The notes: a model not told the origin generated them from the sequence alone. DNA of 64,000 bases from Bacillus sp. FJAT-42376 (GCF_003816055.1 NZ_CP033906.1:3906001-3970000), one strand, 5' to 3'. Counted from the first letter of the stretch, positions 30,434 through 40,943 are shown. Program-made: numbers and translations.

Positions 30434-31760
30434 TCCCTGCCTCCGTATAGCGTCTTCTTAAAGAAGACGGCGGTATTTTCAGCTGATCGCGATACTTGGC
30501 AACCGTTCGCCTTGAAATCTTTAAATCATGCCTTTCCAGCATAGCAGAGGCAATCATCTGGTCTGATAGCGGCGATGTTTTATCTTCGCTCTCTACTAAG
30601 CGCAGCAGCATTTCCTTCGCGCCAGCTGCAGACTGTTCCGTTTCCTGCAGAGATCCTATTTTATTGACTAGGAAGGATTTCATTTCAAGCGTCCCATAGG
30701 GTGTTTGCACATATTTTCCTTTTATCGCTCTGCTGACAGTGGATTCATGGAATCCGGACGCTTCAGCTAAGTCGTTTAATGTCAGCGGTTTAAGCATTTC
30801 CCGTTTTCCTGAAAGAAAAAAGGCCTCTTGGAACGCAACAATTTGTTTCATGATTTGGACCATGGTTTGTTTTCGATGGTCCATCGTTTTCAGCAGCCAT
30901 GTCCCCTGCTGTTCTTTAGCGGACAAATATTTCTTCAGTTCAGTCTGCCCATGCTGATTTTTCAGGCTCTCATATTTTCTGCTGATTCTGATTTGGGGTA
31001 CCGCTTCATCGTTGCAGGCTGCCGCGATTCCAGTTTCCCGACGCTCTACAATTAGATCCGGAATAATGTAGGAGGCTTGCCCTCCCGCAAATGCGCTGCC
31101 CGGCTTTGGCTGGAGGCGGAGGGTAAAATCAAACACATCCTGAATGTCCTCCATGCTGAATCCTGAAATTTTCTTTAAAAGCTTCCAGGACCGTTCCGCA
31201 AAAAGCTTGAAATGATCCCTGATGACCGCCTCTGCCACTTTCGGCTTCTCTGTCATCCTCTGCATTTGCAGCAAAAGACATTCCTGCAGGCTTCTCGCCC
31301 CAATGCCTGCAGGGTCCAGGCTTTGCAAAACGTCTATACACCGGTTTGCTTCTTCCGCCGTTAATCCAGTACTGCAGAGCGCATTTTCGGCATCACCGTC
31401 CAAGTAACCGTTTTCATCAAGCATATCGATTAAGAGCCTTGTTCCCTTAGCAATAGATCCATTCGTGCCTGTCAGCCTCAGCTGCTCTTGCAAGTGATCA
31501 GATAAGCTATATGGAGCAGCGCTGGCAGTTTCCATTATGCTGAAATCTCCGCTTTTCCTTTTTGATATTTTTCTATGGTAAAATACATTCAAACCAGATT
31601 GTTCTTTTATTTCAATTAGGGGATTATCCAGAGCCAGTTCCTGTATATACCGCTCCAGTTCCATTGAGTTATATTGGAGAAGGGCAAGTGCCTGTTTCAG
31701 CTCCTGGGACATATGAAGCTTTAAGGACTGCTCCTGTGATAAGCCTTGTTTAATTTTCAT
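30426..31760 (-). CDS. sigL: RNA polymerase sigma-54 factor (SigL/RpoN)
   Basis: ATG 31760, behind GGAGGAGGT, starts MKIKQGLSQEQSLKLHMSQE, the Gln/Leu-rich activator-interacting region I. The core-binding region is in the middle (DENGYLDGDAENAL, LDPAGIGARSLQECLLLQ). The C-terminus has the HTH (LNDLAEASGFHESTVSRAIKGKYVQTPYG) and the RpoN box SRRTVAKYRDQL, which reads the -24 element. 444 residues. SigL drives levanase, branched-chain amino-acid and acetoin catabolism genes in B. subtilis with enhancer-binding activators. Confidence 0.95.
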   Translation of the reverse strand: MKIKQGLSQEQSLKLHMSQELKQALALLQYNSMELERYIQELALDNPLIEIKEQSGLNVFYHRKISKRKSGDFSIMETASAAPYSLSDHLQEQLRLTGTNGSIAKGTRLLIDMLDENGYLDGDAENALCSTGLTAEEANRCIDVLQSLDPAGIGARSLQECLLLQMQRMTEKPKVAEAVIRDHFKLFAERSWKLLKKISGFSMEDIQDVFDFTLRLQPKPGSAFAGGQASYIIPDLIVERRETGIAAACNDEAVPQIRISRKYESLKNQHGQTELKKYLSAKEQQGTWLLKTMDHRKQTMVQIMKQIVAFQEAFFLSGKREMLKPLTLNDLAEASGFHESTVSRAIKGKYVQTPYGTLEMKSFLVNKIGSLQETEQSAAGAKEMLLRLVESEDKTSPLSDQMIASAMLERHDLKISRRTVAKYRDQLKIPPSSLRRRYTEAGND

Positions 31761-31836
31761 AACGGTCCTACCTCCTCCCTTCATTTTACATGAAGCTAAG
31801 GGATTTTAGGAGAAAAATCAGAAAGGAGAATCCTTC

Positions 31837-32061
31837 ATGAGCGAACTTTTTTCCATTCCTTATTTCGAACAGAATTTTCGCCAGCATATTGAAATGAATC
31901 AGGGAAAAATGGCCAAAACAGATGCGATGAACAGCTATTACCGTTCTGTAGTATCGACGCTTGTTCAGGACCAGCTGACAAAAAACGCTGAAGTGCTTAA
32001 GCGGATTCAGCATCTGGACAAAGCATACAGCACAGTTAAAGCTGAACAAAAACAACAGTAA
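31837..32061 (+). CDS. yvfG: YvfG family protein
   Basis: The 74-residue all-helical protein is very similar to B. subtilis YvfG (MSELFS, PYFEQNFRQHIEMNQ, MNSYYRSVVSTLVQDQLTKN, VLKRIQHLDKAY). Function unknown. It lies divergently next to sigL, as in B. subtilis. Ribosome site AGAAAGGAG. Confidence 0.92.
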   Translation: MSELFSIPYFEQNFRQHIEMNQGKMAKTDAMNSYYRSVVSTLVQDQLTKNAEVLKRIQHLDKAYSTVKAEQKQQ

Positions 32062-32094
32062 ACATTTCCTCTTTTCTTATCTAAAAATATTTGG

Positions 32095-32228
32095 TACAAT
32101 CCATAAATCAGCAGTGATTCTGCTGCTGCACACACGTCCATTCCAGCCAGTGCCTATGCGCACTGGAGTGTACATAATTCTTATAAAATCAATTTAACCG
32201 CCTTCCGGTTCGGGATGGCGGTTTTTTA
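32095..32228 (+). ncRNA. Candidate small RNA downstream of yvfG
   Basis: A possible -10 TACAAT (32095-32100) is followed by three hairpins: CAGCAG/CTGCTG (32109-32125), CCAGTGC/GCACTGG (32147-32166) and a strong terminator AACCGCCTTCC/GGGATGGCGGTT with T6 (32194-32227). No open frame of note. It could instead be a long structured 3' UTR of yvfG, as the -35 box is poor. Confidence 0.45.
32194..32227 (+). terminator. Terminator of yvfG or of the candidate small RNA
   Basis: AACCGCC...GGCGGTT with inner TTCC/GGGA pairing, followed by TTTTTT. Confidence 0.88.
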
Positions 32229-32406
32229 TGCAATTTCAAGGATGACATTTGCATCAAAATAAAGCTTGCAGGGGCTAAATGGCCATCTTCGCCATAACGT
32301 TTTCATAAAGCCCCGCGGTTTTCCCAGCGGTCATTTAACCTGCTTGTGCTGAAAAAGGATACGGAGTATGCACCTGGCGATGCCTCTGAGATCCTGTGCA
32401 AATCAA

Positions 32407-32439
32407 AAAAAGCCCCTCCAGCATAGCCAGAAGGACTGT
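32407..32439 (-). terminator. Terminator of the tRNA-Arg gene
   Basis: On the minus strand GTCCTTCTGG-CTATG-CTGGAGGGGC followed by seven T residues, just after the tRNA 3' end. Confidence 0.8.
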
Positions 32440-32451
32440 TCTTATTATGTA

Positions 32452-32530
32452 TGGCGCGCTCGAAGGGATTCGAACCCCCGACAGACGTGGTACCGGAAAC
32501 CACCGCTCTATCCAACTGAGCTACGAGCGC
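32452..32530 (-). tRNA. tRNA-Arg (anticodon CCG)
   Basis: The minus strand begins GCGCTCGTAGCTCAGTTGGA, forms the anticodon arm GTGGT-TTCCGGT-ACCAC (anticodon CCG), has the T-loop GGTTCGAATCC and ends CGAGCGCGCCA with encoded CCA. It corresponds in position to the Arg tRNA near clpP in B. subtilis. Confidence 0.95.
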
Positions 32531-32574
32531 CTTAAGTGTCAGCAAGGAATATTATATGATACTAACCCCAATAA

Positions 32575-32769
32575 ATCAAGCACTTTATTATTGATAATGA
32601 GAAGCTTTGCAAATTTCCAAACCGTTTAAACTATGATCCACCGGAACTGCAGGCAGTAATCGAAGAAGTTCTTTATCATTCCAATGGCATTCAGGCAATT
32701 AAACTGTACGGCAAAAAGCCGAGGGCACCCGTTATGAGGATGCTTAAGTGCGCGCCATGTGTCACTTAA
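32575..32769 (+). pseudogene. Start-less ORF remnant upstream of the DUF2164 gene
   Basis: An open frame of about 64 codons reads FPNRLNYDPPELQAVIEEVLYHSNGIQAIKLYGKK and ends at TAA 32767. It has no ATG, GTG or TTG before its conserved-looking part. The segment AVIEEVLY...GIQAIKLY resembles helices of small proteins with L7/L12-type C-terminal domains. It may be a decayed gene; weak call. Confidence 0.35.
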
Positions 32770-32775
32770 GCATCC
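32738..32775. repeat. Perfect 13-bp inverted repeat
   Basis: GGATGCTTAAGTG (32738-32750), 12-base loop, CACTTAAGCATCC (32763-32775). No T-run follows, so a classical terminator is unlikely on either strand. Confidence 0.75.
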
Positions 32776-32811
32776 GATCCGGCAATCCGCAGGAGCCCAT
32801 TTACAAAAACC

Positions 32812-33069
32812 CTATGAATCAAGCTTTCTTTTCCGAAGCGGCTTTTCAAGCGAATAGTATTCTTCTTCCAAATCCAGAAGCTTCTCATTCAGCAATGCCC
32901 TTGCATCTTCCACTCCCTGGTTATAAAAATAAGGCCCCAGCTCATTGCCAATGTACTCAAGAAAAATTTCAGCAGCCAGGTCGCCGATTTCCTCATCCCA
33001 TTCTTTGTACAGGTAGTCCTGCAGCTTGGAAATCATATCGGCCTTCGCTTCCTTCTTCAGTTTAATCAT
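32812..33069 (-). CDS. DUF2164 family protein
   Basis: ATG 33069, after AAAGGGCGG, gives 85 residues starting MIKLKKEAKADMISKLQDYL; the in-frame ATG at 33102 lacks a good ribosome site. The conserved DUF2164 core is present: EEIGDLAAEIFLEYIGNELG then PYFYNQGVEDARALLNEKL. Small, helical, cytoplasmic, function unknown. Transcribed opposite to clpP. Confidence 0.9.
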   Translation of the reverse strand: MIKLKKEAKADMISKLQDYLYKEWDEEIGDLAAEIFLEYIGNELGPYFYNQGVEDARALLNEKLLDLEEEYYSLEKPLRKRKLDS

Positions 33070-33307
33070 TCGATTCCGCCCTTTCCTTTTGAGAAACCTC
33101 AATCGGCTTTCATTGAATCTTATCTTATCATTCCGAAGAACCTTTTGTCTGATTTGTTATCTTTTAAAATACGGACTTCCCGGATAATATCTTTTCTAAG
33201 CGATGGGCTATATGTGAATGGCATCTATCGTTTATGCTGTTTAAATCCTTATGAAAGGGGTATGATGAATACAGTCGGCATAGACTGTTAAAAGCCGGTT
33301 GTTTTTG

Positions 33308-33324
33308 TTTGACCTTTATTGACC
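33308..33324. promoter_or_regulatory. CtsR operator at the clpP promoter
   Basis: The minus strand reads GGTCAATAAAGGTCAAA, matching the CtsR heptad repeat (A/G)GTCAAA-NAN-(A/G)GTCAAA with one mismatch. It overlaps the -35 region, so CtsR binding would block transcription until heat or protein stress. Confidence 0.88.
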
Positions 33325-33337
33325 ATAATTGTATGAT
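33309..33337 (+). promoter_or_regulatory. Sigma-A promoter of clpP
   Basis: TTGACC (33309-33314), 17-base spacer, TATGAT (33332-33337), 43 bases before the start codon. Confidence 0.85.
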
Positions 33338-33380
33338 GATAGTACATAAGGAAATTACATATTAAAAGGGAGGCTATACT

Positions 33381-33986
33381 GTGAATTTAATTCCTACAGT
33401 TATTGAGCAAACGAACCGCGGAGAACGTGCATACGATATTTATTCCCGCTTGCTGAAAGACCGAATCATTATGCTTGGGAGCGGAATTGACGACAATGTA
33501 GCAAACGCTGTTGTTGCCCAGCTTTTATTCCTTGAAGCAGAAGATCCAGAAAAGGATATTTCCATTTACATCAATAGCCCTGGCGGATCCATTACAGCTG
33601 GTATGGCCATTTATGATACCATGCAGTTCATTAAACCGGATGTTAATACTATCTGTATCGGTATGGCTGCATCAATGGGTGCATTCCTTCTTGCAGCAGG
33701 CACGAAAGGCAAGCGCTATGCCCTTCCAAACAGTGAGGTTATGATCCATCAGCCTCTTGGAGGAGCTCAAGGTCAAGCAACAGAAATTGAAATTGCCGCT
33801 AAGCGCATTCTATTCCTTCGTGAAAAATTGAATCAAATTCTTTCAGACCGCACTGGACAGCCGCTTGAAGTGATCAGCCGCGACACGGACCGCGATAACT
33901 TCATGACAGCTGAAAGAGCACTGGAATACGGTTTGATCGATAAAATTATGAACCGCAACATTTTGGATAACAGCGAGAAGAAGTAA
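33381..33986 (+). CDS. clpP: ATP-dependent Clp protease proteolytic subunit
   Basis: The 201-residue serine peptidase has the catalytic triad Ser98 ([11 protein letters not shown]), His123 ([10 protein letters not shown]) and Asp172 (RDTDRDNF). It forms the tetradecameric barrel that degrades proteins fed by ClpC, ClpX or ClpE. The start is GTG behind AAGGGAGG. The promoter carries a CtsR site. Nearly identical in its N-terminal half to the B. subtilis enzyme. Confidence 0.98.
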   Translation: MNLIPTVIEQTNRGERAYDIYSRLLKDRIIMLGSGIDDNVANAVVAQLLFLEAEDPEKDISIYINSPGGSITAGMAIYDTMQFIKPDVNTICIGMAASMGAFLLAAGTKGKRYALPNSEVMIHQPLGGAQGQATEIEIAAKRILFLREKLNQILSDRTGQPLEVISRDTDRDNFMTAERALEYGLIDKIMNRNILDNSEKK

Positions 33987-33987
33987 C

Positions 33988-34026
33988 AAAAAAAACGGAT
34001 TGCCCTTTTCAGGCAATCCGTTTTTT
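33988..34026. terminator. Bidirectional terminator between clpP and crh
   Basis: AAAACGGATTGCC / GGCAATCCGTTTT arms flanked by A- and T-runs, starting at the clpP stop and running into the crh stop. Confidence 0.92.
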
Positions 34027-34282
34027 ATATCTCCTGATGCACATATTCCTCAAGCGCTTCAAGCGCCTCTTGTTCATCATGCCCCTCTGCGATCAGCGTG
34101 ATTGTGGAACCTGTGCCAATGGCAAGACTCATTAATCCCATAATGCTTTTGGCGTTTACCTTTTTTCCTTCTTTTTCGAGAAAAATGTCCGAGCCATATC
34201 GATTGGCTTCTTGAACAAATAAAGCTGCAGGACGTGCTTGCAGGCCATTTTTCAGGCGGACTTCCACTTGCTTCTCTACCAT
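34025..34282 (-). CDS. crh: Catabolite repression HPr-like protein Crh
   Basis: The 85-residue HPr paralogue has Gln15 (GLQARPAAL) in place of the phosphotransfer His15, so it cannot act in the sugar PTS. The regulatory Ser46 (NAKSIMGLMS) is kept; HPr kinase, encoded at 51239-52165, phosphorylates it and P-Ser-Crh serves as corepressor with CcpA. Last gene of the yvcI-rapZ-glmR-whiA-crh cluster. Confidence 0.96.
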   Translation of the reverse strand: MVEKQVEVRLKNGLQARPAALFVQEANRYGSDIFLEKEGKKVNAKSIMGLMSLAIGTGSTITLIAEGHDEQEALEALEEYVHQEI

Positions 34283-34361
34283 ATGAATCCCCTCTCCCTT
34301 TTGATCTTTATGTTAAGTGCCTTTGCCATTAAGCAAAAAAACACCATATCCCCCAATTGAA

Positions 34362-35312
34362 TTATTTCATGGAAACCGGCTTTCCGGCTCTTAACTGATC
34401 CGCAATTTGATCGAGCTTCCGCAGCCGGTGGTTGATTCCCGATTTGCTGATTGTTCCGCTGGAGACCATTTCACCAAGTTCTTTTAACGTAACATCCTGG
34501 TAATCAACTCTCAGCCGGGCAATCTCCCTAAGTTTTTCCGGAAGCATATCCAGCCCGATTTTGCTGTCAATGTATTGGATGTTCTCCACTTGTCTTAATG
34601 CTGCGCCGATGGTTTTATTCAGGTTAGCGGTCTCGCAGTTGACGAGCCGGTTAACGGAATTTCTCATGTCTCTGACAATGCGGATATCTTCAAATTTCAA
34701 AAGTGCCGTATGAGCTCCGATAATGTTTAAAAACTCCGCAATCTTTTCGGCTTCTTTCATATAGGCAATAAACCCTTTTTTTCTTTCAAGGGATTTGCTG
34801 TTTAAGTGAAATGTATTCATCAGCTCGCTTAAAGAGTCACTGTGCTCTTTGTAAAGCGAGAAAATTTCAAGATGGTATGAAGATGTCTCAGGATTGTTCA
34901 CGGAACCTCCAGCAAGAAATGCGCCTCTCATGTAGGAGCGTTTGCAGCATTTCTTGTGAATCAGTTCAGGTGAGATCTCCCTTACAAACGTAAAGGATTC
35001 GCCCAGTATTTTTAAATCTTCAAGAATTTCTCTTGCCTGTTCTGTCAGCCTTACAATGTAAACATTGTTCTTTTTAAGCCGCATTTTTTTCCGGACAAGC
35101 AGCTCAACCGCCGCTTCATACTGTCTCTTTAGTAAAATGTATATTCTGCGGGCAATTGCCGCATTTTCTGTCTGAATATCCAGAACCAATTTTCTGTTTG
35201 AGAAGGAGAGGGAACCGTTCATCCTGATAAGAGCGGAAAGCTCAGCTTTCAGGCAGCAGCCCTTGATTTCAACCTGTGTCAGTTCTTTTTTGGTTTCGGA
35301 TGCAAAAGACAT
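34362..35312 (-). CDS. whiA: WhiA (LAGLIDADG-like/HTH protein)
   Basis: ATG 35312, behind GGAGGT, starts [15 protein letters not shown] and gives 316 residues, the B. subtilis length. The N-terminal two thirds has the homing-endonuclease-like LAGLIDADG fold without catalytic acids ([19 protein letters not shown]). The C-terminal HTH follows ([27 protein letters not shown]). In Bacillus it binds the nucleoid and affects division and chromosome segregation. Confidence 0.96.
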   Translation of the reverse strand: MSFASETKKELTQVEIKGCCLKAELSALIRMNGSLSFSNRKLVLDIQTENAAIARRIYILLKRQYEAAVELLVRKKMRLKKNNVYIVRLTEQAREILEDLKILGESFTFVREISPELIHKKCCKRSYMRGAFLAGGSVNNPETSSYHLEIFSLYKEHSDSLSELMNTFHLNSKSLERKKGFIAYMKEAEKIAEFLNIIGAHTALLKFEDIRIVRDMRNSVNRLVNCETANLNKTIGAALRQVENIQYIDSKIGLDMLPEKLREIARLRVDYQDVTLKELGEMVSSGTISKSGINHRLRKLDQIADQLRAGKPVSMK

Positions 35313-35350
35313 ATTCTGCACCTCCATTTTCCGTTGTGCACGCGCTTGCT

Positions 35351-36304
35351 CTAGATGGATTTCTGCAAAATCCCGTAAAGAAGTTTCGCAACTTTATTCG
35401 TATCGTGTCTGATTACGTCCCGGTCATCGGTAATCAAATGCTCATGTACGATAGAAAGCCCGAGTTTCTCCAGTTCATCCAGATCTGCATGCACAGGCTG
35501 TGCAAGTTCCGCAGCATAGCGCTGTTTGATCGTATCAGGAATGGTGTCTGCATTCACAAGGATGGTATCGATAAATGCACAGTTCATATGATCATAAAGA
35601 GCTTTTATATGATCACTCGCCTTATAGCCCAGTGTTTCACCCGGCTGAGTCATAACATTGCATATATAAACCTTCTTCGCTTTTGCCTTGCACACTTCCT
35701 GTCCGATTTTCGGAACAAGCAGGTTTGGCAGGATGCTTGTATATAAGCTTCCTGGTCCAAGTATAATTAAATCAGCTTCCTGAATGACATCAATTGTTTC
35801 AGGCAGCGGATCAATATTTTCCGGAGTAAGAAATACCCGCTTAATTTTCTTCGCAGAAGCAGGAATCTTGGATTCACCGGAAACGACGGATCGGTCTTCC
35901 ATTTCAGCATGCAGTTCAACACTGCTGTTCGCTGCCGGAAGAACCTTTCCTCTAACATTAAGCACCTTGCTCATTTCCTTAATTGCGTGGGTAAAGTCAC
36001 CTGTAATATTGGTCATGGCAGCCAGTATCAAGTTTCCAAGCGAATGGCCTGTCAGGCTGTCCCCTTTGTTAAATCGATGCTGAAACAGTTCTTCTACCAG
36101 CGGTTCTACATCAGAGAGCGCGGCCAGAACATTTCGAATATCCCCAGGAGGAGGAATCTTCAATTCATCACGGAGGCGGCCTGAGCTCCCGCCGTCATCA
36201 GCGACAGTCACGATTGCCGTAATATCAACCGGATAGACCTTGAGTCCCCGGAGCAGAACAGAGAGCCCGGTCCCTCCGCCGATTATGACGATTTTAGGCA
36301 GCAC
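35351..36304 (-). CDS. glmR: GlmR/YvcK, gluconeogenesis and cell-wall precursor factor
   Basis: The 317-residue protein has the CofD/YvcK fold with the nucleotide-binding start [28 protein letters not shown], and [16 protein letters not shown] (about 190-205). The B. subtilis homologue binds UDP-GlcNAc and stimulates GlmS, which directs carbon to the cell wall. It sits between rapZ and whiA as usual. Confidence 0.96.
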   Translation of the reverse strand: MLPKIVIIGGGTGLSVLLRGLKVYPVDITAIVTVADDGGSSGRLRDELKIPPPGDIRNVLAALSDVEPLVEELFQHRFNKGDSLTGHSLGNLILAAMTNITGDFTHAIKEMSKVLNVRGKVLPAANSSVELHAEMEDRSVVSGESKIPASAKKIKRVFLTPENIDPLPETIDVIQEADLIILGPGSLYTSILPNLLVPKIGQEVCKAKAKKVYICNVMTQPGETLGYKASDHIKALYDHMNCAFIDTILVNADTIPDTIKQRYAAELAQPVHADLDELEKLGLSIVHEHLITDDRDVIRHDTNKVAKLLYGILQKSI

Positions 36305-36306
36305 GT

Positions 36307-37227
36307 CTATTTCTTGCTTCTTCTTTCAATATCGCGGTGGGACACATGGGCCTTATAATCCTTTTTATAATACCCCGCGATGTGTTCGGCAAGCGTTACC
36401 GAGCGATGCTGGCCTCCTGTACAGCCAATCGCAATAACAAGCTGGCTCTTGCCTTCCCTTTTATAATAAGGGAGCATAAATGTCAGCAAATCGAGAACCT
36501 TTTCAAGAAACTTGGATGTTTCATTCCATTTCATCACATAAGAAGAGACCTCTTCTTCAAGGCCAGTTTTCAGCCTCATGTGTTCAATGTAGTGAGGGTT
36601 CGGCAGAAATCTTACATCGAAGACAAGATCGGCATCAATCGGGATACCATATTTAAAGCCAAAGGACATAATATTGACCGTAAAGGTCTGTTCTTCAGCT
36701 GCGGAAAATTGCTTCAGGATTTTCTCTCTGAGCTGGCGGGGTTTTAAGTCGGACGTATCGTAAATGATCTGGGCGCGTCCTTTTAACTCCTCCAGCAGTT
36801 CTCTTTCAATCTGAATTCCTTCAAGCGGAAGTCCCGTAGATGCGAGAGGGTGTGAGCGTCTTGTTTCCTTGTAGCGGGTAACAAGCGTTGAATCCTTGGC
36901 ATCCAGGAATAGAATTTGCGGAGTAATCCAGGCAGATTCTCCGATTTCATCAAGAGCCTGGAAAAGGCTGTCAAAAAATTCGCGGCCCCTTAAATCCATT
37001 ACAAGAGCCACTTTGTTCATCTTGGAACCTGATTCCTTCATCAGTTCCAAGAATTTCGGAAGAAGAGTTGGCGGGAGATTGTCTACACAAAAAAAGCCTA
37101 AATCTTCAAAGCTTTGAATGGCAACTGTCTTGCCTGCGCCGGACATTCCGGTAATAATGACCATTTGAATGTCTGAGTGAGTCTGAGTGCTCTCTTCCTG
37201 TCCAATATTTTGGCTTGTCAGTTCCAT
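36307..37227 (-). CDS. rapZ: RapZ/YvcJ nucleotide-binding protein
   Basis: The 306-residue P-loop protein has Walker [15 protein letters not shown] (about residues 25-38), a Walker B-like [12 protein letters not shown] and the C-terminal domain with [19 protein letters not shown]. The E. coli homologue is an RNA adaptor for glmS small RNAs; B. subtilis YvcJ hydrolyses GTP and affects competence. Start ATG after GGGGAGGAGG. Two bases from glmR. Confidence 0.95.
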   Translation of the reverse strand: MELTSQNIGQEESTQTHSDIQMVIITGMSGAGKTVAIQSFEDLGFFCVDNLPPTLLPKFLELMKESGSKMNKVALVMDLRGREFFDSLFQALDEIGESAWITPQILFLDAKDSTLVTRYKETRRSHPLASTGLPLEGIQIERELLEELKGRAQIIYDTSDLKPRQLREKILKQFSAAEEQTFTVNIMSFGFKYGIPIDADLVFDVRFLPNPHYIEHMRLKTGLEEEVSSYVMKWNETSKFLEKVLDLLTFMLPYYKREGKSQLVIAIGCTGGQHRSVTLAEHIAGYYKKDYKAHVSHRDIERRSKK

Positions 37228-37272
37228 CCGGAATTTCCTCCTCCCCTTCTTATGCAGACAAAGGGTATATTT

Positions 37273-37731
37273 TTATTGGGGATCGAGCCTGTAGCTCAGC
37301 AGTTCAAAATCTTTTGTATACGTAAATGTGCCGTAGATGACACCTGATCCCTTTAACATAAAATCAAGAATATGATGGTCACCTGGCGCCATAGGGAGAT
37401 CTGCAATAGCTGCCGGGTCATGCCAGGCAATGAGGCCTTCTTCAGATTCATCCACGTGTTCACCGCTGTAATCCTCTGCAAAAAAGGTAAACATCATCCA
37501 TTCAGAGACAATTTCGTTCCCTTCCTTAATCAAAAAGGTAAAGATCCCCTTTATTTCAGGATTTTTTAAATATATGCCTGTTTCTTCCCGATATTCGCGG
37601 ATAACGGAATCTTTTAAGGATTCACCCTGCTCCATTTTCCCGCCGGGAGCGACCCACCAGCCCCTTCTCGGTTTCTGAAGAAGAAGAACTTTATCGTCTT
37701 TTTTTAAGACACAATTCGTAACACGCTGCAA
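37273..37731 (-). CDS. yvcI: NUDIX hydrolase YvcI
   Basis: The 152-residue protein carries a full Nudix box at about 31-53 (GKMEQGESLKDSVIREY then REETGI). It hydrolyses a nucleoside-diphosphate-linked substrate that is not identified. TTG 37731 behind GAGGTGA is the probable start. First gene of the yvcI-rapZ-glmR-whiA-crh unit. Confidence 0.93.
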   Translation of the reverse strand: MQRVTNCVLKKDDKVLLLQKPRRGWWVAPGGKMEQGESLKDSVIREYREETGIYLKNPEIKGIFTFLIKEGNEIVSEWMMFTFFAEDYSGEHVDESEEGLIAWHDPAAIADLPMAPGDHHILDFMLKGSGVIYGTFTYTKDFELLSYRLDPQ

Positions 37732-37897
37732 CGTCGTTCACCTCGTTGTGGTAAGCCAGATTTCATTCACTTAATTATACTATTTATATACTTCACTCAC
37801 AACGAACGAACCTTTTAAATTGCAAGGGAATGTCAAAACGTCCTGCTTGTATGGTCTGCACAAGTGCCGGGATGATAGCTAAGAAGGCAAAAAAAAG

Positions 37898-37924
37898 GAG
37901 CGCAGGAAAGGGTACCTGCGCTCT
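37898..37924 (-). terminator. Terminator of trxB
   Basis: On the minus strand GAGCGCAGG-TACCCTTT-CCTGCGCTC followed by eight T residues. Confidence 0.9.
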
Positions 37925-38018
37925 AAACATATTTATAAAAGGGGGTCAATTACTATTCTTATCTTACCCCATGTTTATTTCACCTGTGTTACAGGAGAGT
38001 TAAAACCTAATTACGGTT

Positions 38019-38984
<966 letters not shown>

Positions 38985-39077
38985 TTACAAAAAATCCTTT
39001 TCGGATGATTAGTTCGTATTATTATTCCTTACTTCCATCGTATTAAATAATAAAAAAACACGCTATTTTTTTGCTCA

Positions 39078-39107
39078 GAAAAAAAGCTCAGCACCTGTCT
39101 GCTGATC
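39078..39107 (-). terminator. Terminator of yvcD
   Basis: On the minus strand TCAGCA-GACAGG-TGCTGA followed by GC and seven T residues. Confidence 0.78.
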
Positions 39108-39118
39108 TTTTCATAAGT

Positions 39119-40555
39119 TTAAAGACTTTGTACAAGCCGCTCATACTTTGTCAGCGTAGATACCGTCACTCCGAAAGCATGGGCAGCTTCCGTTTTGGTC
39201 ACACGTTCCCCGCTTTTTTGTTTAAACAGATAATAAAAAGCAGCGGACCAGGCATGGCTGTTCTTCAGGCTAAGCTTAGCCGCATTCGCTTTAAGCATCA
39301 TTTCGAAAAAGGAAAGGAACGTTTTCTCTTCAATAGAACCCAGCTGATGTTTCAGGGCTTCAGCTGCAAAAAAGAGCCTTGCACCTGTGCTACTCACATC
39401 CGCATCCCGGGTCATGGTTTGTTTTAAAAATTCCTTTTCCAGTTCTGATTGAGGCTTCAGGGCATGGTGATGCCTGATTTCTTCCAGCTGGTTGGATTTT
39501 GAAGCGATATATACCAGCGTCAGACGCTCTTGCAAGCTCATATCCTTTAAAGAAGATCGATTCTCCCATGGTTCAGAACCGGCTTTCGAAGGATTCTCGC
39601 GAATAACCCGTGCCCATGCCGACTTTGCCAGTTCTTCCTGACCGAGGTGCCAGGCTGAATAGGATAGCCAGTAAAAGAAGGTATCATCTCCTTCAAATCC
39701 CTGCCGCTGCAGAGACCGGAGCCATTTAAACGCAAGGTCATATTTTCCGATCAGGGCAAATGTGGCTCCAAGCTTATAGCGGTGCTCGACCATAATCGGA
39801 TGCACAATAGACAGCCGTTCTGTTAATGCATGAACTTCAGGATCCTTGCGCTCGTAATAGTAAAACACAAGCAGATTGCAAAGCGCATGCAAATTGCCCT
39901 CGTTCAGTTCAAGAACAAGTTCAAGGTAATGCTTTGCTTTTTCCACATTGCCAGAATAAAAATAAGCAAGGGACAAATTATTATAAGCAGACCAGAATTC
40001 CGGAAATTCTTCAATAATTTCATGCAGCAATGCGATCGCTTCGTCCAGTTTGCCGTTTTCGAGAAGGGACCTTGCCGTTTCCTGCTTTATAATCAGTTCA
40101 TCTGAATCTTCAAAGGAAGGATCTTCGTCTTCCCCTTCAATCATCAGCAAATCAAGTAATTCTTCATTATCTTCTATAAAATCTCCGTCAGGAGCTTCAG
40201 TTGAATAAGCTGTCGCACTTTTATAAGCCTGGTGAAAAAGCCCAAGATGCGCATAATTGTTCGCCATGAAATAATGACAATCGATCATGGTTGGATCTAC
40301 TTTTTCCATTATATCAGTCAAAATTTCATTGGATTCCTGGTAATTTCCCATTTCCGTATAAATCATGGCAAGCTGGGAAAGAAAATTAGAGTTGTCAGGC
40401 TCGAGCGCTGCCGCCCGTTTTAAAAGCTTGCTCGCTTTTTCCAAATTATGCTCTACCCGATAAGCTTTTAAAGCTCTGCGGTAATAATAGGAGCCGTTCT
40501 GGAAAAAAGGAACAACCTGCGCTTTTTGCTGTCGATCAAATAGTTGTTTTCCCAC
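39119..40555 (-). CDS. yvcD: TPR-repeat protein YvcD
   Basis: GTG 40555 follows TGGAGG at a good distance and starts VGKQLFDRQQKAQVVPFFQ (478 residues); the upstream ATG at 40573 contains that site within it. Tetratricopeptide repeats are seen at about 25-130 and 150-260 (AAALEPDNSNFLSQLAMIYTEMGN, AYNNLSLAYFYSGNVEKAKHYLELVLEL). An HTH-like end follows (TKTEAAHAFGVTVSTLTKYERLVQ). A conserved Bacillus protein with unknown function, likely a protein-interaction scaffold. Confidence 0.9.
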   Translation of the reverse strand: MGKQLFDRQQKAQVVPFFQNGSYYYRRALKAYRVEHNLEKASKLLKRAAALEPDNSNFLSQLAMIYTEMGNYQESNEILTDIMEKVDPTMIDCHYFMANNYAHLGLFHQAYKSATAYSTEAPDGDFIEDNEELLDLLMIEGEDEDPSFEDSDELIIKQETARSLLENGKLDEAIALLHEIIEEFPEFWSAYNNLSLAYFYSGNVEKAKHYLELVLELNEGNLHALCNLLVFYYYERKDPEVHALTERLSIVHPIMVEHRYKLGATFALIGKYDLAFKWLRSLQRQGFEGDDTFFYWLSYSAWHLGQEELAKSAWARVIRENPSKAGSEPWENRSSLKDMSLQERLTLVYIASKSNQLEEIRHHHALKPQSELEKEFLKQTMTRDADVSSTGARLFFAAEALKHQLGSIEEKTFLSFFEMMLKANAAKLSLKNSHAWSAAFYYLFKQKSGERVTKTEAAHAFGVTVSTLTKYERLVQSL

Positions 40556-40943
40556 GGAAATCCTCCATTTCATACATTTAACCGTACGTTAGTATACCAT
40601 AGTTTAACACGTACACAACAGGGCAGACGGCCGTCCCCCCACAAAAAAGCAAAAATTCCTTTTTTTGATAAAGGAATTTTTTATCGAAAAGCTTTGCAAA
40701 AATGGGCTGTTGATTACAGCTGGCTTGTGCTGCGGACTGCCTGACCCTCCTCTTTGCTTTGTGCCTGCAGGTGTCATCTGTCCCTCTGCACCCTACCTTC
40801 CAGCAGGGTTAAAAATCAAGAGCCATATGATACTTCGCAATCCTTTTGCCCCTGTATGTGATTTATAGATCCGGGTTTACATTAATAAATAGCAGCAAAA
40901 AAAGACCAGCTGCACAGTTGGCCGCTGGTTTTTTTGAAAGTGA
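40556..40943. other. yvcD-his intergenic region
   Basis: Holds a hairpin AAAAATTCCTTT/AAAGGAATTTTT at about 40651-40683 and a diverged intergenic element near 40735-40830 (CTGCGGACTGCC...GCAGGTGTCATCTG), then the his operon terminator. No gene seen. Confidence 0.6.
40896..40936 (-). terminator. Terminator of the his operon
   Basis: On the minus strand CCAGCGGCCAACTGTGCAGCTGG folds into an imperfect hairpin followed by TCTTTTTTT, just after hisI. Confidence 0.8.

Noticed and set aside
32812..33102. 96-residue form of the DUF2164 protein
   Set aside because: The 33069 start has the better ribosome site and matches the usual family start MIKL.
39119..40573. 484-residue YvcD start at ATG 40573
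   Set aside because: TGGAGG within its first codons is well placed for GTG 40555, and no ribosome site precedes 40573; the choice is not certain.
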